Assembly: GCA_904066235.2 (NCBI GenBank)
Contig: CAJFCV020000006.1
Coordinates: forward strand, 992,001 to 1,056,000
DNA: 64,000 bases
Direction of reading: 5' to 3'
Source of the DNA: Bursaphelenchus xylophilus
Lineage: Eukaryota > Nematoda > Chromadorea > Rhabditida > Aphelenchoididae
Positions within the stretch are counted from its first letter, which is position 1. Each line of letters opens with the position of its first letter. The position numbers and the translations under genes were made by a program. The notes below the pieces were generated by a model. The model made no database searches and was not told the origin of the DNA. It saw only the letters and a list, made by a program, of their open reading frames with translations. Of this stretch, positions 22,975 through 33,905 are shown one piece after another.

Positions 22975-25900
22975 TTACAATTTTTTATAAGCATACGCGT
23001 AATACTGTTTAATATTGTTTGGGCGCGGTCCAATGCCGGCGGGATGGTTGCGTGTGCTGAAAAAGTGATGAGCGCACACGGAGATGGCCAGTAAAATGAA
23101 GCCCAAGCACACGAACGCCACCAAATCCGGACTCCACGCGGTCGGCGGCGGGCGCGGCAATCGGTACTGGTCGGGCAGGTTGGCATCGCGCACCCACCCA
23201 ACATACTTGAAAATTGCGAACCGGTCCTCGGCGGGGATCTGATGCAAGTGCTTTTGGAGCATTGCATCAATGTTGAGACGATGCTCCGACCATGGCGGGG
23301 GGTCGAAAATGACGCGCAAGACCATGGCGAGAGCGTTCAGTGCGGTCACACTTTGATGATTTCGACAGGCGTCTAAATGGAAGAAATATTAGTAGAAAAT
23401 AGTAAAAACTGTGTAGATTAGAGTCAAAAAAGTTTTTATTCACCCTCTTTTTTTGAACGCGCATGTCCACCGTCTTCGTACGGATTCAACGGCTCCACAA
23501 TGCCATGTTGAGGGATTGCTTCAGGCTTCACCAACGTGTAGCAGCCTTTCCGCGGATGCTGCCAAGTCAAGATCAGCTCGATCGTGTTGATGTCGACAAA
23601 TTCGACGAATCCGAAGAGTGAGCAGACAAACACTGGAAAATTGGCACATGTTTTTTTGAGCAGTTTTTGTTTTGAAAGGTTTTGACGAAATGTCACAAAA
23701 ATTATTGGAAATTGGATTATGAGCAAAACATATTTCCAGTGACGTATTTTAAAAATCTCTAAGACATTTTAAACACGTTTTTTTAACTTTTTGGGGTTAA
23801 AAAATTTTTTGACGAAATGTCACAAAAATTATTGGAAATTGGATTATGAAATACATGTTTCCAGTGACGTATTTTAAAACTCTCTGAGACGTTTAAAACA
23901 CATTTTTTAAACTTTTTGGGACTAAAAAAAGTTTTTGGCGAAATGTCACAAAAGTTATGGGAAATTGGATTTATGAATAATGCATGAAAAAACTACGCCG
24001 TATTTTACAAGGCTATAAGTGAAATATCAAAAAATCTGATTTTTCTAGATCCTTTCGACCTTTCATCGTATAATCTGATATTTTTCTAGATCCTTTTATT
24101 TTTTTGACGAAATGCCACAAAATTTATTGGAGAATAAAAATGTCAAATGCGAGTCCAAAACGCTTAATACAATTATTTTACATGATTTTCGGATGACTAA
24201 AACTGTTGGTCACTCTATTTTTCAAGTTCCAAAAATTTTGACGCAGTGTCACAAAATTTATTGGAAACCGAGAAATCCGTCTAATATCTTGCAAAACGTA
24301 TTTTACAAATCAAAAATAATTAAAAATTATTATGAATACTAAAAAATGCTGCCTACTTTGCTCAGTCAACGCCTCAACGGCCGTTCCATCCAGTCTGACC
24401 AACCTTTTGCGGTCCTTTACAATTTTCGACGTTTCATCGTATAAATTGGTGCATAACTCTGCGGTCAGATCTGTGATAGTGCTCGGAGATGCTTTTGATT
24501 CCTGTGAAAAGGTCGACAAGTATTCGTGGAGCTTCTTTTGACATCCTTTGGCCTCGAATGTGGCCAAATTTATGAGCTGTTTCACAATGTTCGAAGGGGT
24601 CTGTCCTTTTTGTTTGAGCAGCAGGTCTTGGCATTCGTCGGAGATGGTGCAGTTGGACGATTGCAGAAGGCAGTTAAAGTAGCTGAAATTTTGGGTTAAT
24701 TTGAATACAAAAACATGCAAATCGGCGCCGTATTTTACAAAGAAAAAAAATTTTTTTGAATTTTTTGTAAAATTTTAATTAAAAATATCTCGGCTGCCTT
24801 TGCAGAGCAAAAAATAAAATTTTCAGGAGTTAATATGTAGTCTAGCTACAATATGTGTGCAAAATTCAAAGGCAATATGAGCTTTGTGTTACTGTAAATT
24901 TTGAAAAATTCGTCTTACTGTGGGGGACCTAATCCAGTGGCAAAAAGGTACCATTTTGCATCCGGGAAGTATCAAAAATGTGGCGAAATCCTTCCCTCTC
25001 CAACTGAAAAAAGCTCGCTTTTAAGGACGTGCCTTTTTTCGTCGGAGTTTATTCACTTGGAGAGGGAGGTATTTTGCCACATGTTTGATACTTCCTGGAT
25101 GCAAAATGGTACATTTTTGCCACTGGGTCAGGTCCCTGTACCTGCTATCGTCCTTATGAAGCCATTCCTTCCTCTGCTTCTCTTCGCTTCGATCCTTTTC
25201 ATGCCATCGCCATCTCTCATCCAATTTTCGATAATTCGCCAAGTCGAGGCGGAAATGGTCCAGTAAAAATGAAATCTGGAAAAGCAGAAAAGTCATCAAA
25301 AATTGAAAATCGTTTCAAAAATTGCTTTAAATTCAGTGGAACATCTGCACAGCAAACTCTCATACATTAAAATTTCTCTATAACCAACAATTTCAGAGGT
25401 CCTACAATTTAATTTTACGTAGTTAGTAGTCCAACTGCGACATTCAGATTTTGAAAAAACGTGGCCAAAACTTAGGACAGCTTTTTCGAAATAGAATATG
25501 CGAGACTCCTAGCTCGCGCTTTGCAGAAACGACCGAGATTTTCATGCCAAAATTTGGAAAAATTTTGAAAAAAATTTTTTTGCCAATTTTATCATGAAAA
25601 GTGTCGTGCCTCTATCTACTGTAGAGTATAATGTTTCCACAACAAAATCAATTTTTTCCGTACAAAATTGGCAAAGATACAGCCAAAAAGTGGGTTTTCT
25701 CTGACCGCTCTCCGCATTTGGCGGACTCTCTCGGCGGCAAAGATCGTTGAATTTCTCGGCTCTCCTTAAAAAAATTGGGCTAAAATTTTCAGGATTTAAT
25801 ATGTGGCCTATGGCCGATGTGCGTGCAAAATTTGAAGAAAATCTGTCGCATTTGGGGAAATTTTAAAAAAATTGGTTTCAGCAAAACCCCTCTATAACGA

Positions 25901-26279
25901 GCTAATTTTTGGCCCTTATTCGTTGTATGGGAGCTCTAAATTTGACTCTCTTTTCCTCTTTTTTTATCTCTCCTACCTGCTCACTGGCATTCCCATCCCT
26001 CTCGCGCAGCACTCGTTGCCCGCTCGCAATCAAAGACTCGGTCCATTGGGTCAAGTTCCGGACCTCCTTGAAGATCTCCGGATGCAGCCCGTTCCCATTG
26101 AAATTGGTGTCCAACTTGGACAGCGTCGAGTGCATCACGCGCAGGGCGAACAACGAGTTCGGGTCGGAGATTTGCACATCGTCCAGGTAGCCGAGCAGGC
26201 CCACGATTGCGTTCAACACCAGGGCCAACAGACGCGAGTTATTCCAGGAGAGACGGATGAACTCGCCGTGGAACGGCAT
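22975..26279 (-). CDS. Unrecognised cysteine-bearing membrane protein
   Basis: Five exons on the minus strand: 26279-25977, 25275-25142, 24682-24357, 23632-23444 and 23372-22975, all GT-AG, closing to 449 residues. I do not recognise the family. Seen: a hydrophobic N-terminal stretch (LLALVLNAIVGLLGYL, residues 17-32) that could be a signal or anchor; a charged region with KLDERWRWHEKDRSEEKQRK; a cysteine-bearing middle (CLLQSSNCTISDEC); NTIELILTWQHPRKGC; and a strong C-terminal membrane helix (LVAFVCLGFILLAISVCAHH) followed by a short basic tail. The ATG at 26279 follows an in-frame stop, so it is the likely start. The layout fits a single- or two-pass surface protein with a disulphide-bonded region; that is inference. 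The exon 2 donor lies at the edge of a MITE. Confidence 0.72.
23683..24270. repeat. Tandem units of about 127 bp in the third intron of the unrecognised gene
   Basis: GACGAAATGTCACAAAA or a close variant starts near 23683, 23811, 23938, 24104 and 24240. The first two units also share ATTATTGGAAATTGGATTATG and GTGACGTATTTTAAAA. TTTCATCGTATAAT, a word seen elsewhere, occurs at 24061. Confidence 0.75.
24918..25138. mobile_element. TA-flanked palindromic MITE abutting a splice donor
   Basis: A 221 bp copy of the GACCTGATCCAGTGGCAAA family with TA at 24916-24917 and 25139-25140. On the minus strand the second TA provides the T of the GT donor of exon 2 of the unrecognised gene. Confidence 0.85.
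25400..25860. repeat. CTCTCTCGGCGG-family repeat copy
   Basis: Modules in the family order: TTTTGAAAAAACGTGGCC, CTAGCTCGCGCTTTGCAGAAA, CTGACCGCTCTCCGCATTT, GACTCTCTCGGCGGCAAA and a TTTCTCGGCT block. It lies in the first intron of the unrecognised gene. Confidence 0.65.
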
Positions 26280-26530
26280 TCTCGCTCATTTCTCGCGATT
26301 TCCCCCAGTTTTCGAAGCGATAGCGGACGTGCGGTCAGCGAGAACTTTTCGAGGGTATTCCTCGGGAAAAAGGACGGGGAGAAAAAGCGGAAAAAGAGAG
26401 GGAAAAAGAGGAAAAAAACGGCCGAAAAAGCGGCCCAAAAGGAGCGAGGGAGCGCCGAAAGGAGAGGGCTTTCTTCTCGGCCTCATTGTGGGAAAAGAGC
26501 CGGCTTTGAAGCGGGAAGTGGAAGTGTAAT
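26280..26530. other. Purine-rich tract upstream of the unrecognised gene
   Basis: GGAAAAAGAGAGGGAAAAAG-type sequence follows the start codon of the leftward gene on its upstream side. Open frames here are lysine- or phenylalanine-rich artefacts of composition. It is a plausible promoter or leader region only by position. Confidence 0.35.
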
Positions 26531-26734
26531 GTCGAGGAGGAAGTCGTAATAAACAAGCTCTGAGTTTATTCGTGTACAAGATGTAATATGTATTATATAT
26601 ACGATTGGTTTTTTAAACTTTATGAAATTGCAAAATGTTACTCGTTAGTAAAAACATTAATTTTACAGTCTAGACAACGTATTGGCAAACAAAAAAAATA
26701 CGAAAAATGACCGAAAACCGACTATTATTCTGTC

Positions 26735-26960
26735 GGGAAAATAATGAGTACAATGTCGCTGTGCCGGTCGCGTCGCTGAAGTGAAAAGCAATTTGATTTT
26801 GTCGCGACACAATTTATTTTGACATCGGCGATGCGATTATGGCTGCCACAGAGTGCTCATTATTTTCCCGACGGACTGAAACACAAGTCAAGGGACGCTA
26901 TCAAAAAAAATTTCATCAATTTCGGGCTACCGGCCGAGCCCCCATGTACTTGAGAGCCAC
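26735..26960. mobile_element. Subtype-1 MITE plus trailing GGGACGCTATCAAAAAA segment (second copy)
   Basis: The composite unit seen at 22640-22890 appears again in the same orientation, including CAAGTCAAGGGACGCTATC and GGGCTACCGGCCGAGCCC. A short (GA)n run follows at 26965-26985. Confidence 0.8.
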
Positions 26961-27069
26961 GGGGAAAGAGAGAGAGAGAGAGAGATCGGGAATGCGGAAG
27001 ACGACGTGATGGGGGAATTGTCATCCTATTAGACATCCTTCATTGGGCACGAAAGCACGGGAAAAGAAT

Positions 27070-27623
27070 GAGTGTGGTGGTGAGTCAAACGTAGCTTGGT
27101 ATCGAGAATAGACACAGGTTTTGGAATGAGGCTTATTGAGAAGACCACACTGGGTGTCAAGACCTTGATATAGGTCAAGTAATAAAGGCCCCTAATCTAG
27201 TTCTACCTAAGATCCCAAGCCCTATGCGAACACAAAGACAACGACTATACAAACAAGCGACAATGCAAGACTATGCCCTAGGCAACAACCTCAATAAGAA
27301 CTCACGACGATGGACTCCAGACGATGTGACCACAACACAACAATAATAGACTACAGTAGAAATACGATTTATTTCTCGAACCAAACATACAACCGGGAAG
27401 AGACAGGACACGAATATATTAATAATAATTGACGATTTCTCCTAATTTTATACTCATTTGTCGGTCATTCCGTGGGAATATGCAAATTTGCACGCGAAGT
27501 CGTGACACGGGAAAGAGGAATGGGATAATGTCCTCTACTTCATAACGAGACGTTGCTTTTATATGAGTTAGTTTATGCTAATTTGTTTGGGAATTGTGGA
27601 GGCTTTTGAGGCTCCACAACAAT
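27070..27623 (-). mobile_element. Possible solo LTR
   Basis: Read on the minus strand the segment starts TGTTGTGGAGCCTCAAAAGC at 27623, has TATA-like words (CATATAAAAGC, GAGTATAAAATT) and then an AATAAATCG signal, in the order expected for an LTR. The other border and a target duplication were not found, and no second copy is in the window. Confidence 0.35.
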
Positions 27624-27706
27624 GAGATCAAATTGGATGATTCTGGCTTTTATAGGCTATTTTATTATTCAAATTTGGCACTATTGCCAACAGGCTGATT
27701 ACAAAT

Positions 27707-27712
27707 TTTATT
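27707..27712 (-). terminator. Polyadenylation signal AATAAA (monooxygenase gene)
   Basis: AATAAA on the minus strand begins 13 bp after the stop codon. It is close to the coding end but typical for compact nematode 3' UTRs. Confidence 0.55.
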
Positions 27713-27725
27713 TCATATAAAGACT

Positions 27726-28785
27726 TCAAAAAACTAATCCAACAACAAAGTTGGCGAACAATGCAAGTCCTAAGAATACGACCATATAGAGCATGTAAAC
27801 GCCATAGTCTTTGCCGTAAACGAACGGCGTAGCCGTCGCCCGTTTCCTGATCCCCATCTCCACTCGTTTGTTGGCTTCGAGAATCGCTTTCCTCGCGCCG
27901 CGCCACGGATGCGGGCCTCGCAAACGGAATGCGTACGGCAACTCGGCCCCGAAAATCATACGGTAGAAGAGTTTAGGGTCCGAGAAACAGTAATCGAAGG
28001 GCCGAGGCGAGCAGCCGAGCATGTCGCCGATCTCGTTCATGTACGCCATGTAGTCGATCTGAAACAAATCAATTGATTAGCCGGTTGAATGGGAGTTTTA
28101 GTGTACAGTTGCGGACCTGATCCAGTGGCAAAAAACGTACCATTTTGCATCCGGGAAGCATCAGAAAATGTAGCAAAATACCTCCCTCTCCAAGCGAAAA
28201 AACTCGAGTTTCAAAAGCCCGCCCGCTCTTTTTGTGAACGCCTTTCAAAAAGGAGTTTTTTAGTTGGAGCGGGAAGCATTTTGCCACCTTTTTTGATACT
28301 ACCCGAAAGCAAAATGGTACGTTTTTTTGCCGCTGAATCAGGTCTTTCACTGTATTTTTTCGATGAAAGGTACTAGTCCTTCCGGAAAGTCGCCGGACGG
28401 AAATCGGCGACATGCACTGTGAGAAAAAACTCAGGGTGCGAGCGACAGCTCGAAAAAGCTTATTGCACAGTGCAAAAAGCCAAAAATTGCACAGTGCAAA
28501 GTGAACTTTCGATTTCGTAGAGTGCATGTCGCCGATTTCCGTCCGGCGACTTTCCGGAAGGACTAGTACGTACCTCGATCGTATACCGTTGCGAGTTGAC
28601 AAAGTTGTGCAACAAAAATTGCTGATATTCGTCGTTGGCGCGCTCCATCCCCTCGAAGGTGGGGAGTTTGGTGCGGCCGGTGAAGGCGTCGAAGAACAGA
28701 CGGGCCTGCAGCTCGGAGACAGGCAGAATCGAGCCGAGGGGCTGGAAAAACATATCTTGTTGGCGTCAGAAGTTGTTTGAAATGT

Positions 28786-28827
<42 letters not shown>

Positions 28828-31800
28828 TGTCGGGAAAATAATGAGCCCAATGATGTGCCGATCGTGTCGCTGAGGTTAAACGCGATTTGATGACAATTCA
28901 TTTTCTCGGCGATGATGCGATTTTCGATGCGACTGAGTGCTTATTATTTTCCCCACATATTAATACTTTGGTCTCCGAATACCAAAGTATCAATCTGGCG
29001 GAAATTCTCGCCCCTTTCCGTCGCACGCACCCCAAGCCCCAATTTGCACCGTGGAGATGTTTGGAGCGCGTAACAAAAAAAACGACGCATCGCCAGCAGT
29101 ATCAGTCTGTCGTGCAAATAACGGCGGGTCATCGCGCCTTGGAATCGCCCATCATCGCTTTGCGACGGCTAGCCGCGGCTGGAGATTTGCTGCGCGACTG
29201 CGACGAGGCGAGACATTTTGCCGCAACAAATCCACATTATTTTCCCGACAGACTGATATATCAGTATGTCGGGAAAATAATGAGAACTTGAACGAAACAT
29301 TTTGATGCGAGGACCCGCCGCATGTCAAACTGAGGAATCCGATGAGCGGAATAGACCCTTCGCTATCGGTTTTTTACACTTCATCTTGAATTCACAGAGA
29401 AGTCAGAGAAAAGACGCGCAAAAGCCTACTGTCTCGCCCTAAAAACTCCCCATTTCTTCTCCGACAAAACATTTTTTCACGTCTTTTTTGGCTAATTGCC
29501 AATCCGTTCACCTGACCTTTTTCGCTTATCTCAGTTTGACGTGCGCCGTTATTTTCTCGACAAACTGATAATCATCATTACTTACCTGAACCAATCCGAT
29601 CACAGCGCACGTATTCTTTCCGTCTTCGTCTTTGGGATACATCTGTTTGTAGAGCCGGCATTTGTTCTCCACCACGGGCACTAGCTTTCCGTTCTCCAAG
29701 AAGGGAAAAGCGAATTTGTAGCCGGTCGCGAACACGACTTCATCCACATCTTCGACCACTTTTCCATCGACAAACTCCACCGACCTCTCGCCAAAGCTTT
29801 TGATGTCTGCGCAGGGCAGAACCAGCCCCGAGGCGATGCGAATCGGCAGCTCATCGCTGGCGGTGGGATGCTGATTGAAGACGCCGTGAGTCGGGCGGAT
29901 CCCGTACAACTCGTGGTCGAGATGGCGGTTGTGTTTGTCGCGGACGTACTTCTCCATCAGCCAAGGAGCTACCTTCGAAAGGTGATAGAAAATGCGACGC
30001 TGCAGAGCCATGTCGACGGGCCAGCCGCTGTCGGTGCATTTCGGGGAGATCCAGGCGCCGCGGCGCGTCGACCAATAGACTTGCTTCGAGACGCGGCCAA
30101 GCTCGCAGATCTGTAAAAAGTTGCGGAGTTTCGAGTATGACTAGTCCGTTCGCAAGGCCGCTGGGGTGATTCCTGGGCAAAAAAGGCATGCGGGCGAAGA
30201 GGAAATCGTGCCAAATGAACATGGTGAAAGAAGACCAGAGAGTATTTTTTAAGAATGATTTTTTGACAAGCCACTCCTCAAGGTGCCCTCCTTGTCCAGG
30301 GGGCCAATGCGCTAACTGAAAGTTTGCTGAAAGTTAGCTGAAAATGGTAGGGCGCAGCTCGGAAAACAACGTTTCGAAGCACGCCGGAGCTAAGTTTCAG
30401 CATGCTTTTAAGCTGCGCTCTATACGCGAGCTGCGCCCTATGATTTTCAACAAAATTTCAGCAGTTAACATTTTGACCTCAGTTGCCCTCTTCGTGTTCA
30501 ATCGATGTCAAGTCCTAAATAAAGCATTTACGGAAAGTTTAAAGCGATTCCACAAAGGCCTTGAGCAATTTGCCTCCGCAAGTCCCCAAAACATCAACTT
30601 ACAATATCCATAGCGGAATTGCCAGCGCCCACAACCACCACCACCTTGTCCTCGAACCCGCTGGGCTTCTTGTACGAGTGGGCGTGACTAAATCTCCCTC
30701 GAAATCCCCCTTGTCCAGGCCATTCCCTCGGCCAATTCGGCGTGGTGTGATGTCCGACACAAGAGAGGACCGCGTCGAACACTTCGTGATGCTCGTTTCC
30801 ATTCCCATCCGTATACTCGACATTCCATTGGCCCGAGAGCTTGTAGTCCTCGGCTCTGTGGACGTTCCGCACTCGATGGTTCAGCTTGACATGCTGCGTG
30901 ACGTCATTATCCTTCGCGTAGTTGACAATGTACTCGTAGAACTTGGTGTGATGCATGTATGGCGCGCTGTGGGCGGGTGGCGGGTAATCCGAGAGAGCGG
31001 CGCATTCTTTGGACGAGTTGATGACGGTCGACTTCATTACGGTCGGCAAATCACCGTCCTCTTCCTTGTACAGCCAAAGGCCGCCGATGTGGGCGGTGGC
31101 TTCAAAAACTACCGGCTCTATTCCGTATTCCTTGGCCCATCTGGAAAAGGATGATATGTATGTCGGGGAAATAATGTGGATTTTTCGCAGTGTCTCACAT
31201 CGTGGCAGTCGCGGACCAAATCTCCAGTTGTGGCTAGCCGTCGCAAAGCGACGATGGGCAATTCCAAGGCACGACGAATCCACATTGTTTTCCCGACGGA
31301 CTGATACTAGGAGGGCTAAGAAGTCTTGGCATGTTTGCACTGTGCGTGGTCGGCGTGCACTGTGAATTTTACAGTCGCCGCGCGGCAAGTTTTTTGCGCG
31401 ACAACGCACTGTGCAGGTATGTCAAAACTTATCGGCCCGGCCAGTATCAGTATGTCGGGAAAATAATGTGGATATGTCGCGCCTTGGGATCCTCCATCAC
31501 CGAAGTTTACGACGGCTAGCCACGGCTAGAGGCTTGGTGTGCGACAGCGACGAGGCGAGACATTCAAAATTCAACTTTGTCGGGGAAATAATGAGCACTA
31601 TGTCGCATCGAAAATCACATCACCGTCGAGAAAATGAATTGTGTCGCGACAAAATCGAATTGCTTTTCACTCCACAAGGCATTCTGTACTTTTGGGACAC
31701 AACCGATCTCCGAGGCTTTTTCAATTTTCTTTTCGGAATGCGCTTGCTTTTTTCACTATATTTCGCTAGCCGTGTGCGCTAGAAGGCTGAAATTTGGCAC

Positions 31801-32111
31801 GGCAGTAGAGTAAGAAGCTGGCTTTCAGAAAATATAGTAAATATTGTCAGGAACCCCCTAGTATAAACTTCCCGATGACAATTTTAAAGAAACCTCATTT
31901 TCAAAACCTCTGCAGCCCAGAAGGGACGCTTCAGTGACGCGATCGCCGCAGCGACGCTGTGCTCATTATTTTCCCGACAGACTGATATTAGGGCAGACAA
32001 CATAGCCAGAGATAGCCGGTGATTTGTTTGGATAAAAACGACCGCTTACTTGGCCGAGGTAAGCCCCGAAATTGATCCTCCGATGATTGCACAACGCTTC
32101 GTTTTCTCCAT
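27726..32111 (-). CDS. Flavin-containing monooxygenase
   Basis: Five exons on the minus strand: 32111-32050, 31140-30603, 30110-29586, 28741-28574 and 28058-27726, giving 541 residues in consistent phase. FMOs use FAD and NADPH to oxygenate soft nitrogen or sulphur atoms, usually on the ER. Seen: an N-terminal FAD-binding fold with IIGGSISGLTSAK; GGLWLY; the FMO signature FRGRFSHAHSYKKP near residue 170; the NADPH site VVVVGAGNSAMDI near 190; EVVFATGYKFAFPF near 330; VQPLGSILPVSELQARLF after it; and a C-terminal membrane tail (YMVVFLGLALFANFVVGLVF). The FAD motif reads GGSISG, so the middle glycine of GxGxxG is serine, which is unusual and may lower FAD affinity. The start lies 6 bases after an acceptor-like TTACAG. 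The introns hold many MITE copies. The exact paralogue is not assigned. Confidence 0.93.
28106..28352. mobile_element. TA-flanked palindromic MITE in the last FMO intron
   Basis: A copy of the GACCTGATCCAGTGGCAAA family of about 247 bp, flanked by TA at 28104-28105 and 28353-28354. Confidence 0.8.
28373..28566. mobile_element. CTAGTC foldback with GCACNGTGC core, next to an FMO splice donor
   Basis: The ends CTAGTCCTTCCGGAAAGTCG and their inverse are flanked by TA at 28371-28372 and 28567-28568. The arms are nearly perfect for about 50 bp. The centre holds several GCACAGTGC or GCACTGTGC sites and GTGCGAGCGACAGC. Five bases separate the right flank TA from the exon 4 end. Confidence 0.85.
28785..28820. 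repeat. (TA)n microsatellite
   Basis: An uninterrupted AT run of about 30 bp lies directly beside a MITE copy. Confidence 0.9.
28822..29285. mobile_element. Two adjacent MITE copies, subtypes 1 and 2
   Basis: A shortened subtype-1 copy (28822-28966, with CAATTCATTTTCTCGGCG) is followed by subtype-2 sequence containing GCTTTGCGACGGCTAGCCGC. That copy ends in CACATTATTTTCCCGACAGA near 29250 and is followed at once by a further left end. They lie in the third FMO intron. Confidence 0.75.
31155..31990. mobile_element. MITE cluster in the first FMO intron, one copy interrupted
   Basis: A full subtype-2 copy spans 31155-31312 and a partial subtype-2 copy spans 31445-31570. A subtype-1 copy begins at 31578, is cut near 31673 after GCTTTTCACTCC, and resumes near 31930 at CTTCAGTGACGCGATCG, ending at 31983. 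GCACTGTGC sites lie between the first two copies (31340-31415). Confidence 0.75.
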
Positions 32112-32123
32112 AGTTTACTGTAA
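32112..32123 (-). other. Probable spliced-leader acceptor of the FMO gene
   Basis: On the minus strand AAATTACAG ends at 32118, followed by TAAACT and then ATG. A 6-base leader fits trans-splicing. Confidence 0.45.
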
Positions 32124-33900
32124 TTTGATCTGACGAAATCTACAACAGACACTTTGCAGTAATTATTTACTGACTTGGCAGTGACTTGACAGTACTTTTC
32201 ACCATGATTTATAAGCCGTTCTAAACAATCGGCTTATCAGAACCACCGCTGAAAAAGCCTTATCAGCCGCTACATTCTCAAGTCGGGAGCCGCGCTCCGC
32301 CGCGCCCCCTCTACATTAAGGGCTTCTGACCGTTTCCTCTTAACTTCAATTTTTTTAACTTTTTTTTCCATACATTCTTTTTTTTGCTCTTTGTGATACC
32401 CAAATGACTTTTTTTTAGTCGCTGTCATTATCGACCGGTCGGTACTGAAAAATCGAGTTTTCTCCTTTCTTTTTGGAGCTATGCTGCCGATTTTTTTTTC
32501 AGAATTCGTAGAATGGAATTCTACACCTGAATATGTTACTCGTTTTTTGACCATAGTTGGAGTCTCATTTTGAAAATTGCAAAAAACCGACTTTTTAAAA
32601 AGTACCCCTTTTTTGAGCCACCTTTGCGGCTTTTTAAAGATAGTTAGCCAGGTCCCGTTCCGATAGATCTCTTGCAAAACACTTCAAATAGATTTTCAGA
32701 AATTTCTACATAACGCGGTCGCGTCCCCATCGCGGGCGGCTCTCGGGACTGGAAGGTTCCAAAAAGTCAAAAACGATTCGACATGAAAACGCCCAGCTAT
32801 CCACACGTTTCCTTCATGCACTGTGGGTCATTTTTCACGCTGACTCCGAATCTGACATGCTTTTTGAACAAAAATTTGCATATCGGTTATATCCGGATTT
32901 CAAATCCAAAATCCGATTTTCGTATCTCTGGAACTAGGACCTTAATCAAAAATCGCTGCCATGGAAAGTTGCGGAGCGTTTTTTGGAAGCGCCTGAAGTG
33001 GTTTTTGGACGGCGGGTTACAGTCCACGGTTCTAAACAATTCGCGAAGTGATTTTGCGACATACTCAAAAACATCTCGCGAGCGAAGCGAGCGCCGAGTA
33101 CCATTCTTTCTTTATCGGACGTGTTTTCTATTCCTTTCAAACTTTCTAATTGGATTCTTTCATGTAAATTCAAAACTACGGTTACTGTAACATTTTCAAT
33201 TTTTTTAACCCTTAGGCTACAGGTGTAGATGAAGGAAATTTCAAATTCTGATGCCAGATTCTGAATCTACGTGAAAAATCACCATCAGAAGTGGTATCAT
33301 AGTCCTCCTATCTCGCCGATTTTTTTCGGCTTACTGTGGGTTACGGTAGTTTTTGCGCCGTAAGGCGCTTTTTCGCCATTTTCTCAGCGTAGACGCAATC
33401 GCGCCGGACAAAATTCACAGCACTGGTAGTACTCGTCATTACACGTCTTTCAAGGTGTATTTCACGGTTCCAGGTCTGTCGCTTCACGAGGGATTACTGT
33501 AACAAGGTGTCTGGCTTAAAGTTACAGTATCTCGGTCAATTTTGATCGTATCCACCCGCCCCAAAAAGCATTCTACTGAGTTTAAATAGCTCTTCAAAAC
33601 ATTAGTTGACACGTTTCCGCCATTTCTTGAAACCGGGTTACTGTAACATCGTAAACATAAAAAGTACCGTAACTTTTGAACGAGTAGAGATACGAAGACG
33701 GGACCTGGCTCAATCGTTCGGAAATCAAAAACTCGATCAGGATACGTGTAAAAATCTTGATATTTTTCTAAAATACGGTCTGGCCGAATTTAATTCTGGC
33801 CAAATTTTCCATTAATTATTTCACCCCGAAAAAGTCAAAACTTTTGGGTAAAAAACCCAAAATATGACGGCCCTCTAATTGTACTACAACGTGGTATAAT
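32124..33900. other. Intergenic between FMO and SLC26-like genes, no gene recognised
   Basis: Contains the word TTACTGTAAC several times (33180-33650), which recurs near 54545, and GCGAGCGAAGCGAGCG near 33078. Open frames on both strands show no family resemblance. Confidence 0.4.
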
Positions 33901-33905
33901 TTTTT

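Noticed and set aside
26257..26579. Open frames upstream of the unrecognised gene
   Set aside because: Low-complexity purine tract; the sequence reads as polar repeats in any frame.
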